Shown in pieces: positions 1-8,629 of a stretch of 34,704 bases of DNA. The stretch is from assembly GCA_002197545.1 (NCBI GenBank), contig NFUO01000091.1, forward strand, positions 1 to 34,704, written 5' to 3'. Each line of letters begins with the position of its first letter. Within the stretch, counting starts at the first letter, position 1. The notes below the pieces were generated by a model, which was given only the letters and a program-made list of their open reading frames with translations, searched no databases and was not told the origin of the DNA. The DNA comes from Acidobacteria subdivision 2 bacterium RH1 MAG20. GTDB taxonomy: Bacteria > Acidobacteriota > Terriglobia > Terriglobales > Acidobacteriaceae. Made by a program: the position numbers and the translations under genes.

Positions 1-383
1 ATGGTGAGGTTGCCACGAGGGTCATCCAGTCCCGCTCGCTTACCGGCGACGGAGAAAGACTGGCAAGGTGTTCCTCCGGCCAGAAGGTCGATTGCTCCAA
101 CATCGTCTGCTCCTATGCGCGTGAAATCTCCGGCATTCACAATCGCGCCATCGGCAGGCAGAGCAACGATGTTGCGAATGGCTGCCGCGCGCTGCTTCGC
201 CTCTTTGCGCGAGGACGCATCGTGCGGACTCGGCATGTTAACGGGCCGCGATGCGCGATAGCGCGAGTGCAGCAGCCAGCAGCAGAAGGGATCGATCTCG
301 GCGAACATGGCAGGCTGCCAGCCGAGCGGTCCCCATGCGGCGGAAACGGCGTCGATGCCCGAACACACGGACACATACCTCAC
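1..383 (-). CDS. DNA cytosine-C5 methyltransferase, N-terminal part (runs off the window)
   Basis: Reading leftwards from a GTG at 383, an uninterrupted frame of 127 codons reaches the window edge. It begins RYVSVCSGIDAVSAAW, the SAM-binding motif I of C5-cytosine methyltransferases, followed by motif II-like FAEIDP (about residues 30-35). Near residue 109 comes GGTPCQSFSVAGKRAGL, motif IV with the catalytic Pro-Cys, followed by DDPRGNL. The C-terminal part with the target-recognition domain and motifs VIII-X lies outside. The start codon overlaps the stop of the upstream gene (GTGA), so it is translationally coupled to the transfer operon. The expected role is methylation of cytosine in the element's own DNA, either as an orphan anti-restriction methylase or as half of a restriction-modification system. 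The family call is firm; the target sequence is unknown. Confidence 0.9.
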   Translation of the reverse strand, partial: MRYVSVCSGIDAVSAAWGPLGWQPAMFAEIDPFCCWLLHSRYRASRPVNMPSPHDASSRKEAKQRAAAIRNIVALPADGAIVNAGDFTRIGADDVGAIDLLAGGTPCQSFSVAGKRAGLDDPRGNLT

Positions 384-1156
384 GCTGTCTCCTCCATTTC
401 GGTCAGGAGTTCTGCGAACAGTGAAGGCGGTGATTCCAGTTCATATCGCGGACCACGCCAGAGGGACGGTGAATTGAACGCCTCGATCCGGTCTGCCAGG
501 ACAATGCCGCGGCCTGTCTTTGTGGCCGGTTGATAGCTGCCCTTCCATCTGCCATCCAGACCGATATTCCGGGCCACGTTCGTGCTGTCGGCGCTTGCGA
601 AGGGAAAGCACGCGAAGACGTGCGGGTCGAGCATACGGAGGCCGTGCAGCTTTATGCGCGGCCGGCCTTGCGAGTCGCAGAGCACGGTCATGGCTTCGGC
701 CATACGCCGCCGCCACGCAGGTGTGCTTATCTGTGAGAACATGCCGGAGCTTCCGATTGCGATCCTCTGAAAACCCCAGGCGATCAGCCGCTCGATGCGC
801 TCCAGAGATTCATGCAGATGCCATACGGGAACACCGTATGGAGGCCACGCGGCAGCGGAGACCAGAGCATCATTTGCAGACTCGGTCCCGTCGATCACAT
901 CGGGAATAAGAAACCAGTCGAAGCCGGGGTGCTGCCGCCAGTCCTTGACCCACTCGTAGAATGCCGTCCATTCGGTGATGGGCGCACCGGAGCGCCACGC
1001 GGAGAATGCGCCATTGTCGAGAACGAACGACTGACAGGCATGTGCCGCCAATTCGACCTGCTCAGGGTGGGCGAACGAAACCATCGCGTGACGCCGCGTT
1101 AGAATCTGCGCGGCGGCGGCTTCTGGCGTGATGGGTGTGCCGTGGTAGTGGATCAC
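380..1156 (-). CDS. tRNA-guanine transglycosylase-like protein, DpdA type (258 aa)
   Basis: The GTG start at 1156 is chosen because it overlaps the upstream stop codon (GTGA). An in-frame extension to 1324 exists but would bury the upstream gene. Four elements can be laid in order on the TGT (queuine/archaeosine) TIM barrel: VLDNGAFSAW with D47, like the TDSGGF aspartate; IPDVIDG with D86; IAIGSSG near 132-138, like the AVGEG loop; and ASADST with D190, in the place of the nucleophilic aspartate. Bacterial Tgt is about 370 aa and its C-terminal zinc site is absent here. Short TGT-like proteins of this kind in phages and mobile DNA are related to DpdA, which swaps guanine in DNA for a 7-deazaguanine. 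Position between transfer genes and a DNA methyltransferase favours DNA over tRNA as substrate. No preQ0 synthesis genes are in view, so the host would have to supply the base. The DpdA assignment rests on motifs and context. Confidence 0.65.
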   Translation of the reverse strand: MIHYHGTPITPEAAAAQILTRRHAMVSFAHPEQVELAAHACQSFVLDNGAFSAWRSGAPITEWTAFYEWVKDWRQHPGFDWFLIPDVIDGTESANDALVSAAAWPPYGVPVWHLHESLERIERLIAWGFQRIAIGSSGMFSQISTPAWRRRMAEAMTVLCDSQGRPRIKLHGLRMLDPHVFACFPFASADSTNVARNIGLDGRWKGSYQPATKTGRGIVLADRIEAFNSPSLWRGPRYELESPPSLFAELLTEMEETA

Positions 1157-1521
1157 GCGGCGCTCCGTGGCCGCGGTCCCGGCCTGCCCCCGCAGACCAT
1201 CCGCAGCGAAGCGAGGATGTGCGCCGTCGTGGTGTTGCGGCCATAGAGCACCATGTCCGCGTAGCGGACGGGTGCGAGGTCGCCGGCGCGGTCCACCAGC
1301 AGGAGCGGCATCTGCGAAGCACATTCGAGGATGCGGTGAACGAGGCGACCGGCAAGGTCGCCCTGCTGGGCGTGGATGAGCACGCCGCAGGCGGCGACGC
1401 CACGCGCGCTCATCCTCATCGCGTCGTTGCAGTCATGAACTGCGAGCCGCAGCGCGAACGCGATGGACGACAGCAGCTCCTGGTCGGCGCAGTAGAGCAG
1501 GATGGGCTTCTTCGGTCGCAT
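1153..1521 (-). CDS. Small receiver-like protein of unknown role (122 aa)
   Basis: This gene begins 5 bp after the trbF stop and overlaps the next gene by 4 bp, so it belongs to the same transcript. The layout resembles the alternating strand/helix pattern of a response-regulator receiver: KPILLYCADQ as first strand, a helix, GVLIHAQ as third strand, MPLLLVD as fourth and ADMVLYG as fifth. The position where the phosphorylated aspartate would sit (GVLIHAQ) has no aspartate, so if it is a receiver fold it is degenerate. There is no DNA-binding or output domain, no signal peptide and no membrane segment. A role in transfer or regulation is possible only by position. I do not recognise a named family. 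Confidence 0.55.
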   Translation of the reverse strand: MRPKKPILLYCADQELLSSIAFALRLAVHDCNDAMRMSARGVAACGVLIHAQQGDLAGRLVHRILECASQMPLLLVDRAGDLAPVRYADMVLYGRNTTTAHILASLRMVCGGRPGPRPRSAA

Positions 1522-1526
1522 AGCTG

Positions 1527-2210
1527 TCAGTTCCCGAACGCCTGGTCTTCGTGGACGTAGCTGATGACGACGCCGAGAGGATTGGTGAGCAGCATGGCGT
1601 TCGGGACCTCATCGCGGAAGCCGTAGACCACATTGGCGGTCCAGCGTTCGCGGCTCTGCTCCTGCTGGTCGCCAAAAGAATAGAAAACCTTCTCAAACTC
1701 GATGTGGGCGCGATACGGGGCTTGCCGCGTATCGTCGAGCACGACGGCCTTGATCTCGATGTCCACGTTGGGCGCGCTGGGGTCGAGCAGGAAGGTTTCA
1801 AGCGTTTTGGCTTTGGTGACGCGGGCCAATGTCGCGGACTGCAATTCGTTCGAGAAGAAGTTCAGGGACTCGGCGAAGTCTCGTTGCAGCGTTGCGTGAT
1901 TGCGCCCGTAGTAAAGCTGCGCCCAACGCGCCAGATAGTATTTGCTGACGCGCTCGACGGGTACTTTAGAAAAGTCGGCATAATTCACCACCTGGCCGTG
2001 TCCGATGTCCGAAACCGAGATGACGAGCGGCTTCAGCCGCAAAGCAGCGGTCTGTGCTCGATAGAGGAGAGCAAGCGAAGCGAGCGTAACGACCGAGAGC
2101 ACAAGGATGGCAACCTTGAGGTAGGTGTTGGTTACTACCGGCTCCGCGTACAGCTCAAGGAACTTGTGTCCGGCATCGGTGATAGGAAGTTCGTTATGTG
2201 TCTTTGGCAT
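1527..2210 (-). CDS. trbF: TrbF/VirB8-like inner-membrane protein of the conjugation machine (227 aa)
   Basis: VirB8-family proteins form part of the inner-membrane complex of type IV secretion and help assemble the channel. The ATG at 2210 is chosen: it lies 2 bp after the trbL stop, whereas the longer frame overlaps that gene. A short cytoplasmic tail is followed by one membrane segment (about 30-52, TYLKVAILVLSVVTLASLALLY). A periplasmic domain with the NTF2-like layout of VirB8 follows, including YLARWAQLYYGRNHATLQRDFAESL and a C-terminal block ending VVISYVHEDQAFGN. Length and topology match the family. It sits between trbL and the receiver-like gene. Confidence 0.85.
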   Translation of the reverse strand: MPKTHNELPITDAGHKFLELYAEPVVTNTYLKVAILVLSVVTLASLALLYRAQTAALRLKPLVISVSDIGHGQVVNYADFSKVPVERVSKYYLARWAQLYYGRNHATLQRDFAESLNFFSNELQSATLARVTKAKTLETFLLDPSAPNVDIEIKAVVLDDTRQAPYRAHIEFEKVFYSFGDQQEQSRERWTANVVYGFRDEVPNAMLLTNPLGVVISYVHEDQAFGN

Positions 2211-2212
2211 GA

Positions 2213-3034
2213 TTACTCTCCCATCACGTTGACCCAGGTGCCGGCGCGACCGCTGAGGATGGCACTGGTGAGTTCCGGGATTTTGGTCAAACCGTAGATG
2301 CAGACGAAGAGCGAAATCAGCAGCGCGGGCAGGACGGTGAGAGCGTTCGAGATGGTGATCGTTCCGATGGTCTGGAACATGCCGGTGAGGACCTTCGAGA
2401 AGACGAAGATGAAGGCCGCGGCCACGACCTGATAGAAGCTGAAGCCGATGAATGCTTTGAGCCAGCCCCAAAACAGCCAGTCCATCTTCGGCACAATGAA
2501 CCAGGGAATAAACACCGGGCCGATGAGGACGCATACGGCGGAGGCAACATAGCCATAGGCAATCACTCCAAACGCCACAGCCTCCATCGTGGCAAGGATC
2601 ACGGTAATCAGCAGGTAGGTGAGGTCTTCGAGGATGTTGAAGCTGCCCGGAGGCGAGCCGAGCTCCTGTTCCTCATTGGTGATGGCATCGGCGATCTGCT
2701 GGGTCTGGTCGGACTCGATCTGATTGGCGATGCTGAGGCCCTCTTTGGTGATGAGATCCGAGAAGCTGTAACTGGTGCCGGGGATCGGTGTGGAATAGTA
2801 CGTCAGCATCCCGAGGCCGAAGGAGATCATCAGCACTAGGTCGGCGAACTTGGCGAAGTGGAAGCCGCCGTGTCCCTGTGAAGCGGACAAAGCGGACTTC
2901 ACGCCAAACCAGACGATGAGGATGGTGGCCAGGCCACGGAAGATGTCGAGTCCCGTGGCCTGGAGTGTGCTGCTCTGTGAAGAGAGCAGTTGGGTGATAG
3001 CTTGCCCAAGCTGCGCAATAATGTTCTGTCCCAT
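2213..3034 (-). CDS. trbL: TrbL/VirB6-like polytopic membrane protein (273 aa)
   Basis: This is the polytopic inner-membrane component of the T4SS, which contacts the DNA substrate in related systems. There is an N-terminal amphipathic region, then about five to six hydrophobic segments: ILIVWFGVKSAL near 38-49, VLMISFGLGML near 67-77, LLITVILATMEAVAFGVIAYGYV near 140-163, VCVLIGPVFIPWFIV, FYQVVAAAFIFVFS and LPALLISLFVCIYGL. A Gln/Glu-rich periplasmic loop lies at about 100-130. The order trbJ-trbL-trbF is that of Trb-type operons. The start codon shares one base with the trbJ stop (TGATG), and the stop lies 2 bp from trbF. Confidence 0.85.
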   Translation of the reverse strand: MGQNIIAQLGQAITQLLSSQSSTLQATGLDIFRGLATILIVWFGVKSALSASQGHGGFHFAKFADLVLMISFGLGMLTYYSTPIPGTSYSFSDLITKEGLSIANQIESDQTQQIADAITNEEQELGSPPGSFNILEDLTYLLITVILATMEAVAFGVIAYGYVASAVCVLIGPVFIPWFIVPKMDWLFWGWLKAFIGFSFYQVVAAAFIFVFSKVLTGMFQTIGTITISNALTVLPALLISLFVCIYGLTKIPELTSAILSGRAGTWVNVMGE

Positions 3035-3921
3035 CAGTTGCTCCCGTTGATGCTGAGAGAGATGGAGTGCATGGAATTGCTCACGCCGTTGTTCACGTTC
3101 TGCATGGTGGTGGGAAAGTTCTGCTGGAAGTAGACCGAGTTATTGAGGGAGCGGTTCTGAGCATCGATCTGCTGCTTCTGCGCGATGAGCTGCTGCTGAA
3201 TCGAAGCCGCGAGAAGCTGGTTGGTGTCCTGCTGCGAATGGATCTGGAGCAGCGTGGCGGAGTTGATCTTGCCGAGCAGGGCGTTCTGTGTCTGCTGGCT
3301 GGGATCGGTTGAGAACGTGTCCGATTCGAGATTCGTTAACTTGGCTGCGAACGCCGACTCATTCGTGCGGATCGTTCCCAGTGTCGAGAGCGTGTTGGTC
3401 GTGGTCGTTTGCGCCAGCTCTGAGGTGGCGTACTGGTTGGCGACGGTGGCCTGCGTCCGGGAGTCGAGAGACGAGTAGTTACCGGACGGATAGCTTTGGG
3501 CCTGCACATAGGCGTTGTTGTATCCCTGCTGCGCCTGGGGCAGGCCACCAAAGTTGAGTGCGTTCACCAGCGGAGAGGTGTTGCCGTAAGTGTTCGGCGG
3601 AGCAGCGAGGCTCTGCCACTGCGCCCAATCCGCCTTGTATCTTGCTTCGAGGTTCTGCGGCATCGTCGCCATCTGGTAGGCGAGGTTGTACATGGTGACG
3701 ATCTGCGTTCGGGTCTGTTCGGCAGTGGTAAAAATCTGCGCTTCTTTGAGGAGGTGCTGTTGCCAGTTGTTGAGTTCCTGCGTCTCATGCTCGATCTGCT
3801 GGAGAGCGTGAGCGCTCTGCGTCGGGTCGTAGACGATGCCGGAGCCGAACTGCGCGTGCGCCGCAGGCGCGAGCGCGGTAAGGACGGCGAGAATGAGGCC
3901 ATACAGCTTGGTTAACTTCAT
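3034..3921 (-). CDS. trbJ: TrbJ/VirB5-like secreted transfer protein (295 aa)
   Basis: VirB5/TrbJ proteins are exported, periplasmic or pilus-tip components. A typical signal peptide (KLTKLYGLILAVLTALAPAAHAQ, likely cleavage after AHA) precedes a Gln/Asn/Thr-rich, mostly helical protein. It contains the stretch ALQQIEHETQELNNWQQHLL and a C-terminal helical region (about 220-260, IQQQLIAQKQQIDAQNRSL), the coiled-coil style expected for TrbJ. The upstream AGGTTTCACC before ATG 3921 gives a fair ribosome site. About 190 bp of noncoding DNA separates it from trbI, the only real gap in the operon. Confidence 0.8.
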   Translation of the reverse strand: MKLTKLYGLILAVLTALAPAAHAQFGSGIVYDPTQSAHALQQIEHETQELNNWQQHLLKEAQIFTTAEQTRTQIVTMYNLAYQMATMPQNLEARYKADWAQWQSLAAPPNTYGNTSPLVNALNFGGLPQAQQGYNNAYVQAQSYPSGNYSSLDSRTQATVANQYATSELAQTTTTNTLSTLGTIRTNESAFAAKLTNLESDTFSTDPSQQTQNALLGKINSATLLQIHSQQDTNQLLAASIQQQLIAQKQQIDAQNRSLNNSVYFQQNFPTTMQNVNNGVSNSMHSISLSINGSN

Positions 3922-4113
3922 GGTGAAACCTCCGTGAAGACGCTCGAAGAGCGCCGGGTTAAGGATGGACAGGGATGGTTATGGGACAGGGCGCGGAACG
4001 CACTTCAAGACATTGCGGCGCCATGACCCGATAGGGCGATGGCTTGGGCGGCGACGAAGCATCGCAGCCCGCCATAACCCGGCAAGCAAGCGCACAAAAG
4101 AACGCCGCACGCA

Positions 4114-5370
4114 TCACATCACACCCGGCATGTCGTGGTTTTCGTAAGCGGGCAGCAGCATGTCCTGGGTGATGTAGATCTTTATCCGGTGACCCTCGCG
4201 GATGGTGATGGTCGGCGGGATATTGATGAAGCGGTCGAGCACGTTGGCACTCGACTGCGACAGGCTCGAAGCGATACCGGACTTGTAGGCTTCAGTGCCC
4301 GATTGGTTGTAGCCCTGATTAGTGTTGGTGGCTTGGGCAGCGCCGGAGATGACGCCCAATGCAATGGACGCGCCGAATATCTCGACATAGTGGTTGTTGG
4401 CCTTGTCTTTGAGGCCGGTGGACCCGGCCTGATCGAGACCGTGGAACTGGTCGAGATCGACGGAGTATCCATCCGGCATCAGCAGCCGGTGGAAGGTGAC
4501 GGCGAGGCGTTTCTGGCCGAGCCCGGCGACCTTCTGCACATCACCAAGGATGAAGGTTCCCTCGGGGATGAGCATGTGTTGGCGATCCTGGCTGTAGACG
4601 GGGTTCGTCACCATGACCTTCAGCGGTCCTGCAAACTCCCCATCCAAACGATTCACCAGCACGGTGTCGATGGTGGTCCCCTCGAAGACGACAAAGGGCT
4701 GGCTGTGGGCAGAATTGACGTTCACCTCCGGCGCACGTTTGTTGGCCGCGGCAGCCGGAGCAGTGGCGACCTGTGTAGCAGGGGCCGACGGCAAGCTCGC
4801 AGAGCGAGCCGCAGCATTGTCACTGAGACCGGCAGGCTCCGCCGATGGGCGCGCAGCGCCAGCATCGGCGGAGACAAGGTTCGAGGCAAAGCGGGCTTTG
4901 AAAGCCATCGCTTTCTCCGCATCCGCGATGGTGTCACGGGCGGACTCTGCTGCGGGTGGCGGCGGCAACTGCGTAGCAGGAGACGCCACGCCAGTCTGCG
5001 CGGGATTGGTTGCAGTCGCTGCTGTTGCCGGCGACGATGCCACACCCGTTCTCTGCGCCTGTTGCTGGCTCTGGCGCTGGTCGGCGCTCAGGTCCTGCTC
5101 CAGCTCCTGAATCTTCCGCTGGTTCATGTCGGTGGACACGGCCAGCGGAGCGGATGCCGTGTCTTTCGCGGCAGGCTTGGCATGGTTCTTTGAAAACATG
5201 ACGGCCATGAGGATGAGCACCGCGAGTCCGGCGACCACATAGCCCTGCGCCTGCTTGGGAACGACGCCCTCGGGCCGGACGCGCTTGTCGCGCAGGCCAG
5301 AGGCGTTCTCAGGAGATGGAGGCGCAGTCTCCAACTCCGATGATTCGAGAGGATGTTTCTCGTCTCCCAT
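4114..5370 (-). CDS. trbI: TrbI/VirB10-like energy-sensing scaffold protein (418 aa)
   Basis: VirB10 spans from inner to outer membrane and forms the T4SS core complex with VirB9. The protein has a cytoplasmic tail, one membrane segment (about 45-60, GYVVAGLAVLILMAVMF), a long low-complexity Ala/Gln/Pro-rich linker (about 70-215), and a C-terminal barrel domain. That domain carries the family hallmarks: VFEGTTIDTVLVNRLDGEFAGPLKVMVTNPVY, LIPEGTFILGD, a QRLAV-type strand (GQKRLAVTFHRLLMPDGYSVDL) and IYITQDMLLPAY. Starts at 5379 (GTG), 5376 and 5370 are all in frame. I prefer the ATG at 5370, with AGGTG about 7 bases upstream. It follows trbG closely. Confidence 0.9.
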   Translation of the reverse strand: MGDEKHPLESSELETAPPSPENASGLRDKRVRPEGVVPKQAQGYVVAGLAVLILMAVMFSKNHAKPAAKDTASAPLAVSTDMNQRKIQELEQDLSADQRQSQQQAQRTGVASSPATAATATNPAQTGVASPATQLPPPPAAESARDTIADAEKAMAFKARFASNLVSADAGAARPSAEPAGLSDNAAARSASLPSAPATQVATAPAAAANKRAPEVNVNSAHSQPFVVFEGTTIDTVLVNRLDGEFAGPLKVMVTNPVYSQDRQHMLIPEGTFILGDVQKVAGLGQKRLAVTFHRLLMPDGYSVDLDQFHGLDQAGSTGLKDKANNHYVEIFGASIALGVISGAAQATNTNQGYNQSGTEAYKSGIASSLSQSSANVLDRFINIPPTITIREGHRIKIYITQDMLLPAYENHDMPGVM

Positions 5371-5379
5371 CGGCATCAC

Positions 5380-6138
5380 CTATTGGCCTTTCCGCTGAAA
5401 GTCGAGCTTGTGCTTGCCGATTTCGAGATAGCCGTGATCGACCACGGTAGGCAGGATGTATGTCCCGTCCTTGAGCTGAAACGTAATCAGGTCGGGCTTG
5501 CCGTCCTTCAGCTCATAGACCGAGAACTTTTCGGAGGCCGTGGACTTGATGTAGGTGAACTTGTCGTCGTGATAGATGGCGGACACGTTGAAGGGTTTCT
5601 GATCGTGAAACGTGTAATCGAACTTCAGCGCCCGGGTGGGATAGTCGGCGCGGTACTGCTCAACGGCGGCGGCGGCGCGGGTCGCGGTGGCCTGGACCTG
5701 GGCGCGCGCGACCTCTACTTCGCTGGCTGGTACGAGCTGGCTGGCGCCATTGGCGGCAGCCAGCGAGGATGGGTCGGACGGCTCGATGACGACCTTCAGG
5801 TCGGGATCGCCGGACTCGACATCATCGAGCGTGAACGAGTACACGCTGCCCTTGTCGGTGATGAGATTGAGATTGGAGTGGATGCCTTCCTTCGCCGGAT
5901 GAAGAAAGCAATAGTTACCCACGGTGTCGATAATCCAGAAGTCTTTGTCGCCGGTGGCGACCTCCAGAATCTTCTCTGTGGCGGGCAACTGGATGAGTGT
6001 GGTGTAACGCATCCGGGCACGAACGGTGACGATGTCGTTGGCATGATACTTAACCAGACGGGCGGTGGTCTGCTGGCCGTGGGCCACGGTCGCGGCAAGG
6101 CCAAGCAGAAGAGGGATGATGGGTGCAGCAGGGCGCAT
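5380..6138 (-). CDS. trbG: TrbG/VirB9-like outer-membrane core protein (252 aa)
   Basis: VirB9/TrbG/CagX proteins are periplasmic and join VirB10 (and VirB7) in the outer-membrane core. The ATG at 6138 has an AAAGGAG ribosome site at good spacing. It is followed by a signal peptide (RPAAPIIPLLLGLAATVAHGQ). The N-terminal CagX-type block reads DIVTVRARMRYTTLIQLPATEKILEVATGDKDFWII. After a linker near 130-160, the C-terminal beta domain includes YTFHDQKPFNVSAIYHDDKFTYIK and ends VDHGYLEIGKHKLDFQRKGQ. The length is normal for the family. It lies 28 bp after trbE and directly before trbI. Confidence 0.9.
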   Translation of the reverse strand: MRPAAPIIPLLLGLAATVAHGQQTTARLVKYHANDIVTVRARMRYTTLIQLPATEKILEVATGDKDFWIIDTVGNYCFLHPAKEGIHSNLNLITDKGSVYSFTLDDVESGDPDLKVVIEPSDPSSLAAANGASQLVPASEVEVARAQVQATATRAAAAVEQYRADYPTRALKFDYTFHDQKPFNVSAIYHDDKFTYIKSTASEKFSVYELKDGKPDLITFQLKDGTYILPTVVDHGYLEIGKHKLDFQRKGQ

Positions 6139-6166
6139 GAAATCTCCTTTTGAGGGTTGTGGTGGG

Positions 6167-8629
6167 TTATGAGTTGAGGGGGTTGGGGTAGTCCTGGACC
6201 AGGCGCAGGAGACCCTGTTCCGGCCCAAAGCGGGCGAAGTAATCCTGTTTGCGGATGTTGTCGCGGGGCGTGTTGGTCGCCGTCCAATAGCTCAGGGCAT
6301 CGACTTCAAGGCGCAGCTTCTTGGCGTACCGGGGTTGTTTGAAAAGCAGGTTGCGCTTGGGCACCAACGATTCGAGCAGTTCCAGCTCGGTATCATTGAG
6401 CTGGAAGGTCTCGGCGTACAGCTTGCGGTCGATGCCGGGATTGGCGAGGAAGATGCGAGTCGGGCAGGACTCGTTGACCAGTTCCAGCAGCCCGGAGTTT
6501 GCCAGCTCCATCATCGACTGCGTGGCCAGGATCATGGAGGCGTTCTTTTTCCTCCAGGTTTTTTCCGCCCTCATGATCCAGTCGCGGATGATGGGTTTTT
6601 TGAAGAAAATCCAGCCCTCGTCGATGACGAAAAGCTTGAATGTCGCAGCATTCTCCGGTCGCTCGATCTCCGTGGACGCGCGCTGCAGCACGTAGAACAG
6701 CATCGGTTCGAGGACGTCCGGGTACTTGTCCCAGCCATCGAAGTTGAAGGTCTGGAAGCGCGCAAAGGAGAGCGTGTCCTCGACGTTGTCGAACAAGTAG
6801 CCGAACTGTCCGGCCTGGGTCCAGCGGTGCAGATGTTCCCCGAGCGGACCGAGGATGGACGCGAAGTTGGTGAGCGTCCTGATCTCGGCGGGGAGCTTGT
6901 ACACGCGCTCCAGCGCAGCGTAGAGCGCCTTTTCATCCGCGATGGTTAGCTCATAACGGCCACCGGCCTCGATGAGCACGCGCAGAAATAGGTAGAGAAA
7001 ATTGATGTTCTCGTGCGTCGGCGCCAGTGAAAATGGATTGATGCTGAAACCGGGACTCTTCAGACCGACGTTCAGGTACGTGCCACCAAAGGTCCGCGTC
7101 AGCATCTCGTAGCTGGCGCCGAGATCGAAGATGATGGTCAGGGGCTGATACTTCTGCGCCGATTGCAGGAGGAACGCTGTCAAAAATGACTTACCGGCCC
7201 CTGTAGCTCCGGTTATCAATCCATGCGCCACGTCGCCGCTATGCAGGTTCAGGTAGTACGGCGTGCCGTGTACCGATTCAAGGACTGCGAGATATTCCTT
7301 ATCCAGTTGCGGGTTCCACGTCGATCCCGTGTCGATCGTGAACAGGAAGGACAGGTCGGCATAGTTGGAGTTGAGTGCCCACTGTTTGCGGAGATTGAAC
7401 TGCCGATTGCCTGGGACCGTGGCGAAGAAGGCATTGAGCAGGTTGTAGCGTTCTTCGTACAACAGTCCGTCATGTTGCGTGAACAGTTTCTGGAACTCGG
7501 CGACGGTGTGCTCGACCTTCGTGCGGTCCTCGTCATAAATCACAACGGAGAGCGTCAGTTCACCAAAGGACTTGCCCTCCATGCCCATCGCGGTCAGAGC
7601 GCCGCCCAGCTCCGCGACGGCGGCCTCTTTCGAGTCATCGACCAGGTTGTCCTGATTGCCGGCGTTCTGCCGGTCCTGAAGGTTCGAGACGAAGCTGGTC
7701 TTGGAGTTGTGGTGGTGGCGCCGGCGCGACGCAATCTCTTTGCGGGCCTTGGCATTGTCCACCGGATGCCACTCGGTGACGACGTGGAAGTTTGCCGCGA
7801 TGTCGAGCAGGCCATTGAGGATCAATGGCCGGGTCTCGCCGGGAAGCTCCTTAAGTGTGAGGACGCGGAGATAGTCGTCGTCCATGAGCATATAGCCGCG
7901 ATGGGCTTCCAACTCGGAGCCGCAGACCTGCCAGTCGAGATGACGCGCCCCACAGAGAGGCGCGTCATGGATCTTGGAGGGGCGGAAGTTTACGAGACGC
8001 CGGACAAGCCGGAAAGTCCCTTCCGCCCCTAGCAGCTCGACCTTCATGAGGTCGTTTAGCTGCCCACTCAAACTGTTAATCTTCTGCTGAAGCCGCAGCC
8101 GGTCGCGCTCGACCTGTTCATAGACCAGCGTGCGTGTTTTATTGCCGGAGAACAGGGCGCGCAAGTCGCGGAGCGACGAGCGCGGCTGTTTCGGCAACCG
8201 CGCCAGCGCGTTCAACAGTCCGGTCTTCTGGTGGCTGCCATCGATCATGACGACCCAATACAGCTCGATCGAATACAGGCGATCCGATTTGCTTTTCAGG
8301 AAGTCGGCGCGCTGCTCTACAGCCGCGCGGACGAGGGGGTCCTCATACTCGGCATGGGGGATCGCAGGGTGGTTTCGTTTGAACAGAATCTGATAGAGGC
8401 GGCACTTGTCATCAAGCGAACGGAAGGCCGCCTCTACCCGCTTGACGGCGTGATCGCGGCCCGCATGGTCGAGGCTTTCGTAGTCGATGCCGCCGATCCG
8501 CAACGCCGCGCCGAGGTCGCCGGATTTCGTCAGAAAGCAGTGCTCGTCCCAGAAGCCATACAGGTTCATCTGCGCGGCAAACGACCCAGCCTCTTTCCAC
8601 TCTTTCGTGACGTGCTCAATCTTGACCAT
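6167..8629 (-). CDS. trbE: TrbE/VirB4-like conjugal transfer ATPase (820 aa)
   Basis: VirB4-family ATPases power pilus assembly and substrate transfer from the cytoplasmic face of the inner membrane. A Walker A motif, GLITGATGAGKSFLTAF, lies near residues 470-485. A Walker B, FVIDEGWIFFKK, lies near 667-678, followed by ILATQSMMEL, the sensor-like block of the family. The N-terminal half matches the CagE/TrbE/VirB4 domain (MNLYGFWDEHCFLTKSGDLGAALRIGG). I use ATG 8629 (MVKIEH), which overlaps the trbD stop by 14 bp with GAGGGG just upstream; TTG 8641 is a weaker alternative. Length is typical (about 800-850 aa). Confidence 0.95.
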   Translation of the reverse strand: MVKIEHVTKEWKEAGSFAAQMNLYGFWDEHCFLTKSGDLGAALRIGGIDYESLDHAGRDHAVKRVEAAFRSLDDKCRLYQILFKRNHPAIPHAEYEDPLVRAAVEQRADFLKSKSDRLYSIELYWVVMIDGSHQKTGLLNALARLPKQPRSSLRDLRALFSGNKTRTLVYEQVERDRLRLQQKINSLSGQLNDLMKVELLGAEGTFRLVRRLVNFRPSKIHDAPLCGARHLDWQVCGSELEAHRGYMLMDDDYLRVLTLKELPGETRPLILNGLLDIAANFHVVTEWHPVDNAKARKEIASRRRHHHNSKTSFVSNLQDRQNAGNQDNLVDDSKEAAVAELGGALTAMGMEGKSFGELTLSVVIYDEDRTKVEHTVAEFQKLFTQHDGLLYEERYNLLNAFFATVPGNRQFNLRKQWALNSNYADLSFLFTIDTGSTWNPQLDKEYLAVLESVHGTPYYLNLHSGDVAHGLITGATGAGKSFLTAFLLQSAQKYQPLTIIFDLGASYEMLTRTFGGTYLNVGLKSPGFSINPFSLAPTHENINFLYLFLRVLIEAGGRYELTIADEKALYAALERVYKLPAEIRTLTNFASILGPLGEHLHRWTQAGQFGYLFDNVEDTLSFARFQTFNFDGWDKYPDVLEPMLFYVLQRASTEIERPENAATFKLFVIDEGWIFFKKPIIRDWIMRAEKTWRKKNASMILATQSMMELANSGLLELVNESCPTRIFLANPGIDRKLYAETFQLNDTELELLESLVPKRNLLFKQPRYAKKLRLEVDALSYWTATNTPRDNIRKQDYFARFGPEQGLLRLVQDYPNPLNS

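Noticed and set aside
1157..1324. N-terminal extension of the TGT-like protein
   Set aside because: The extension overlaps the receiver-like gene out of frame and is Arg/Pro-rich shadow sequence; the GTGA overlap at 1156 gives a natural start.
4135..5193. Plus-strand frame (352 codons) opposite trbI
   Set aside because: It mirrors the low-complexity Ala/Gln linker of the VirB10 protein, with no ribosome site and no motif.
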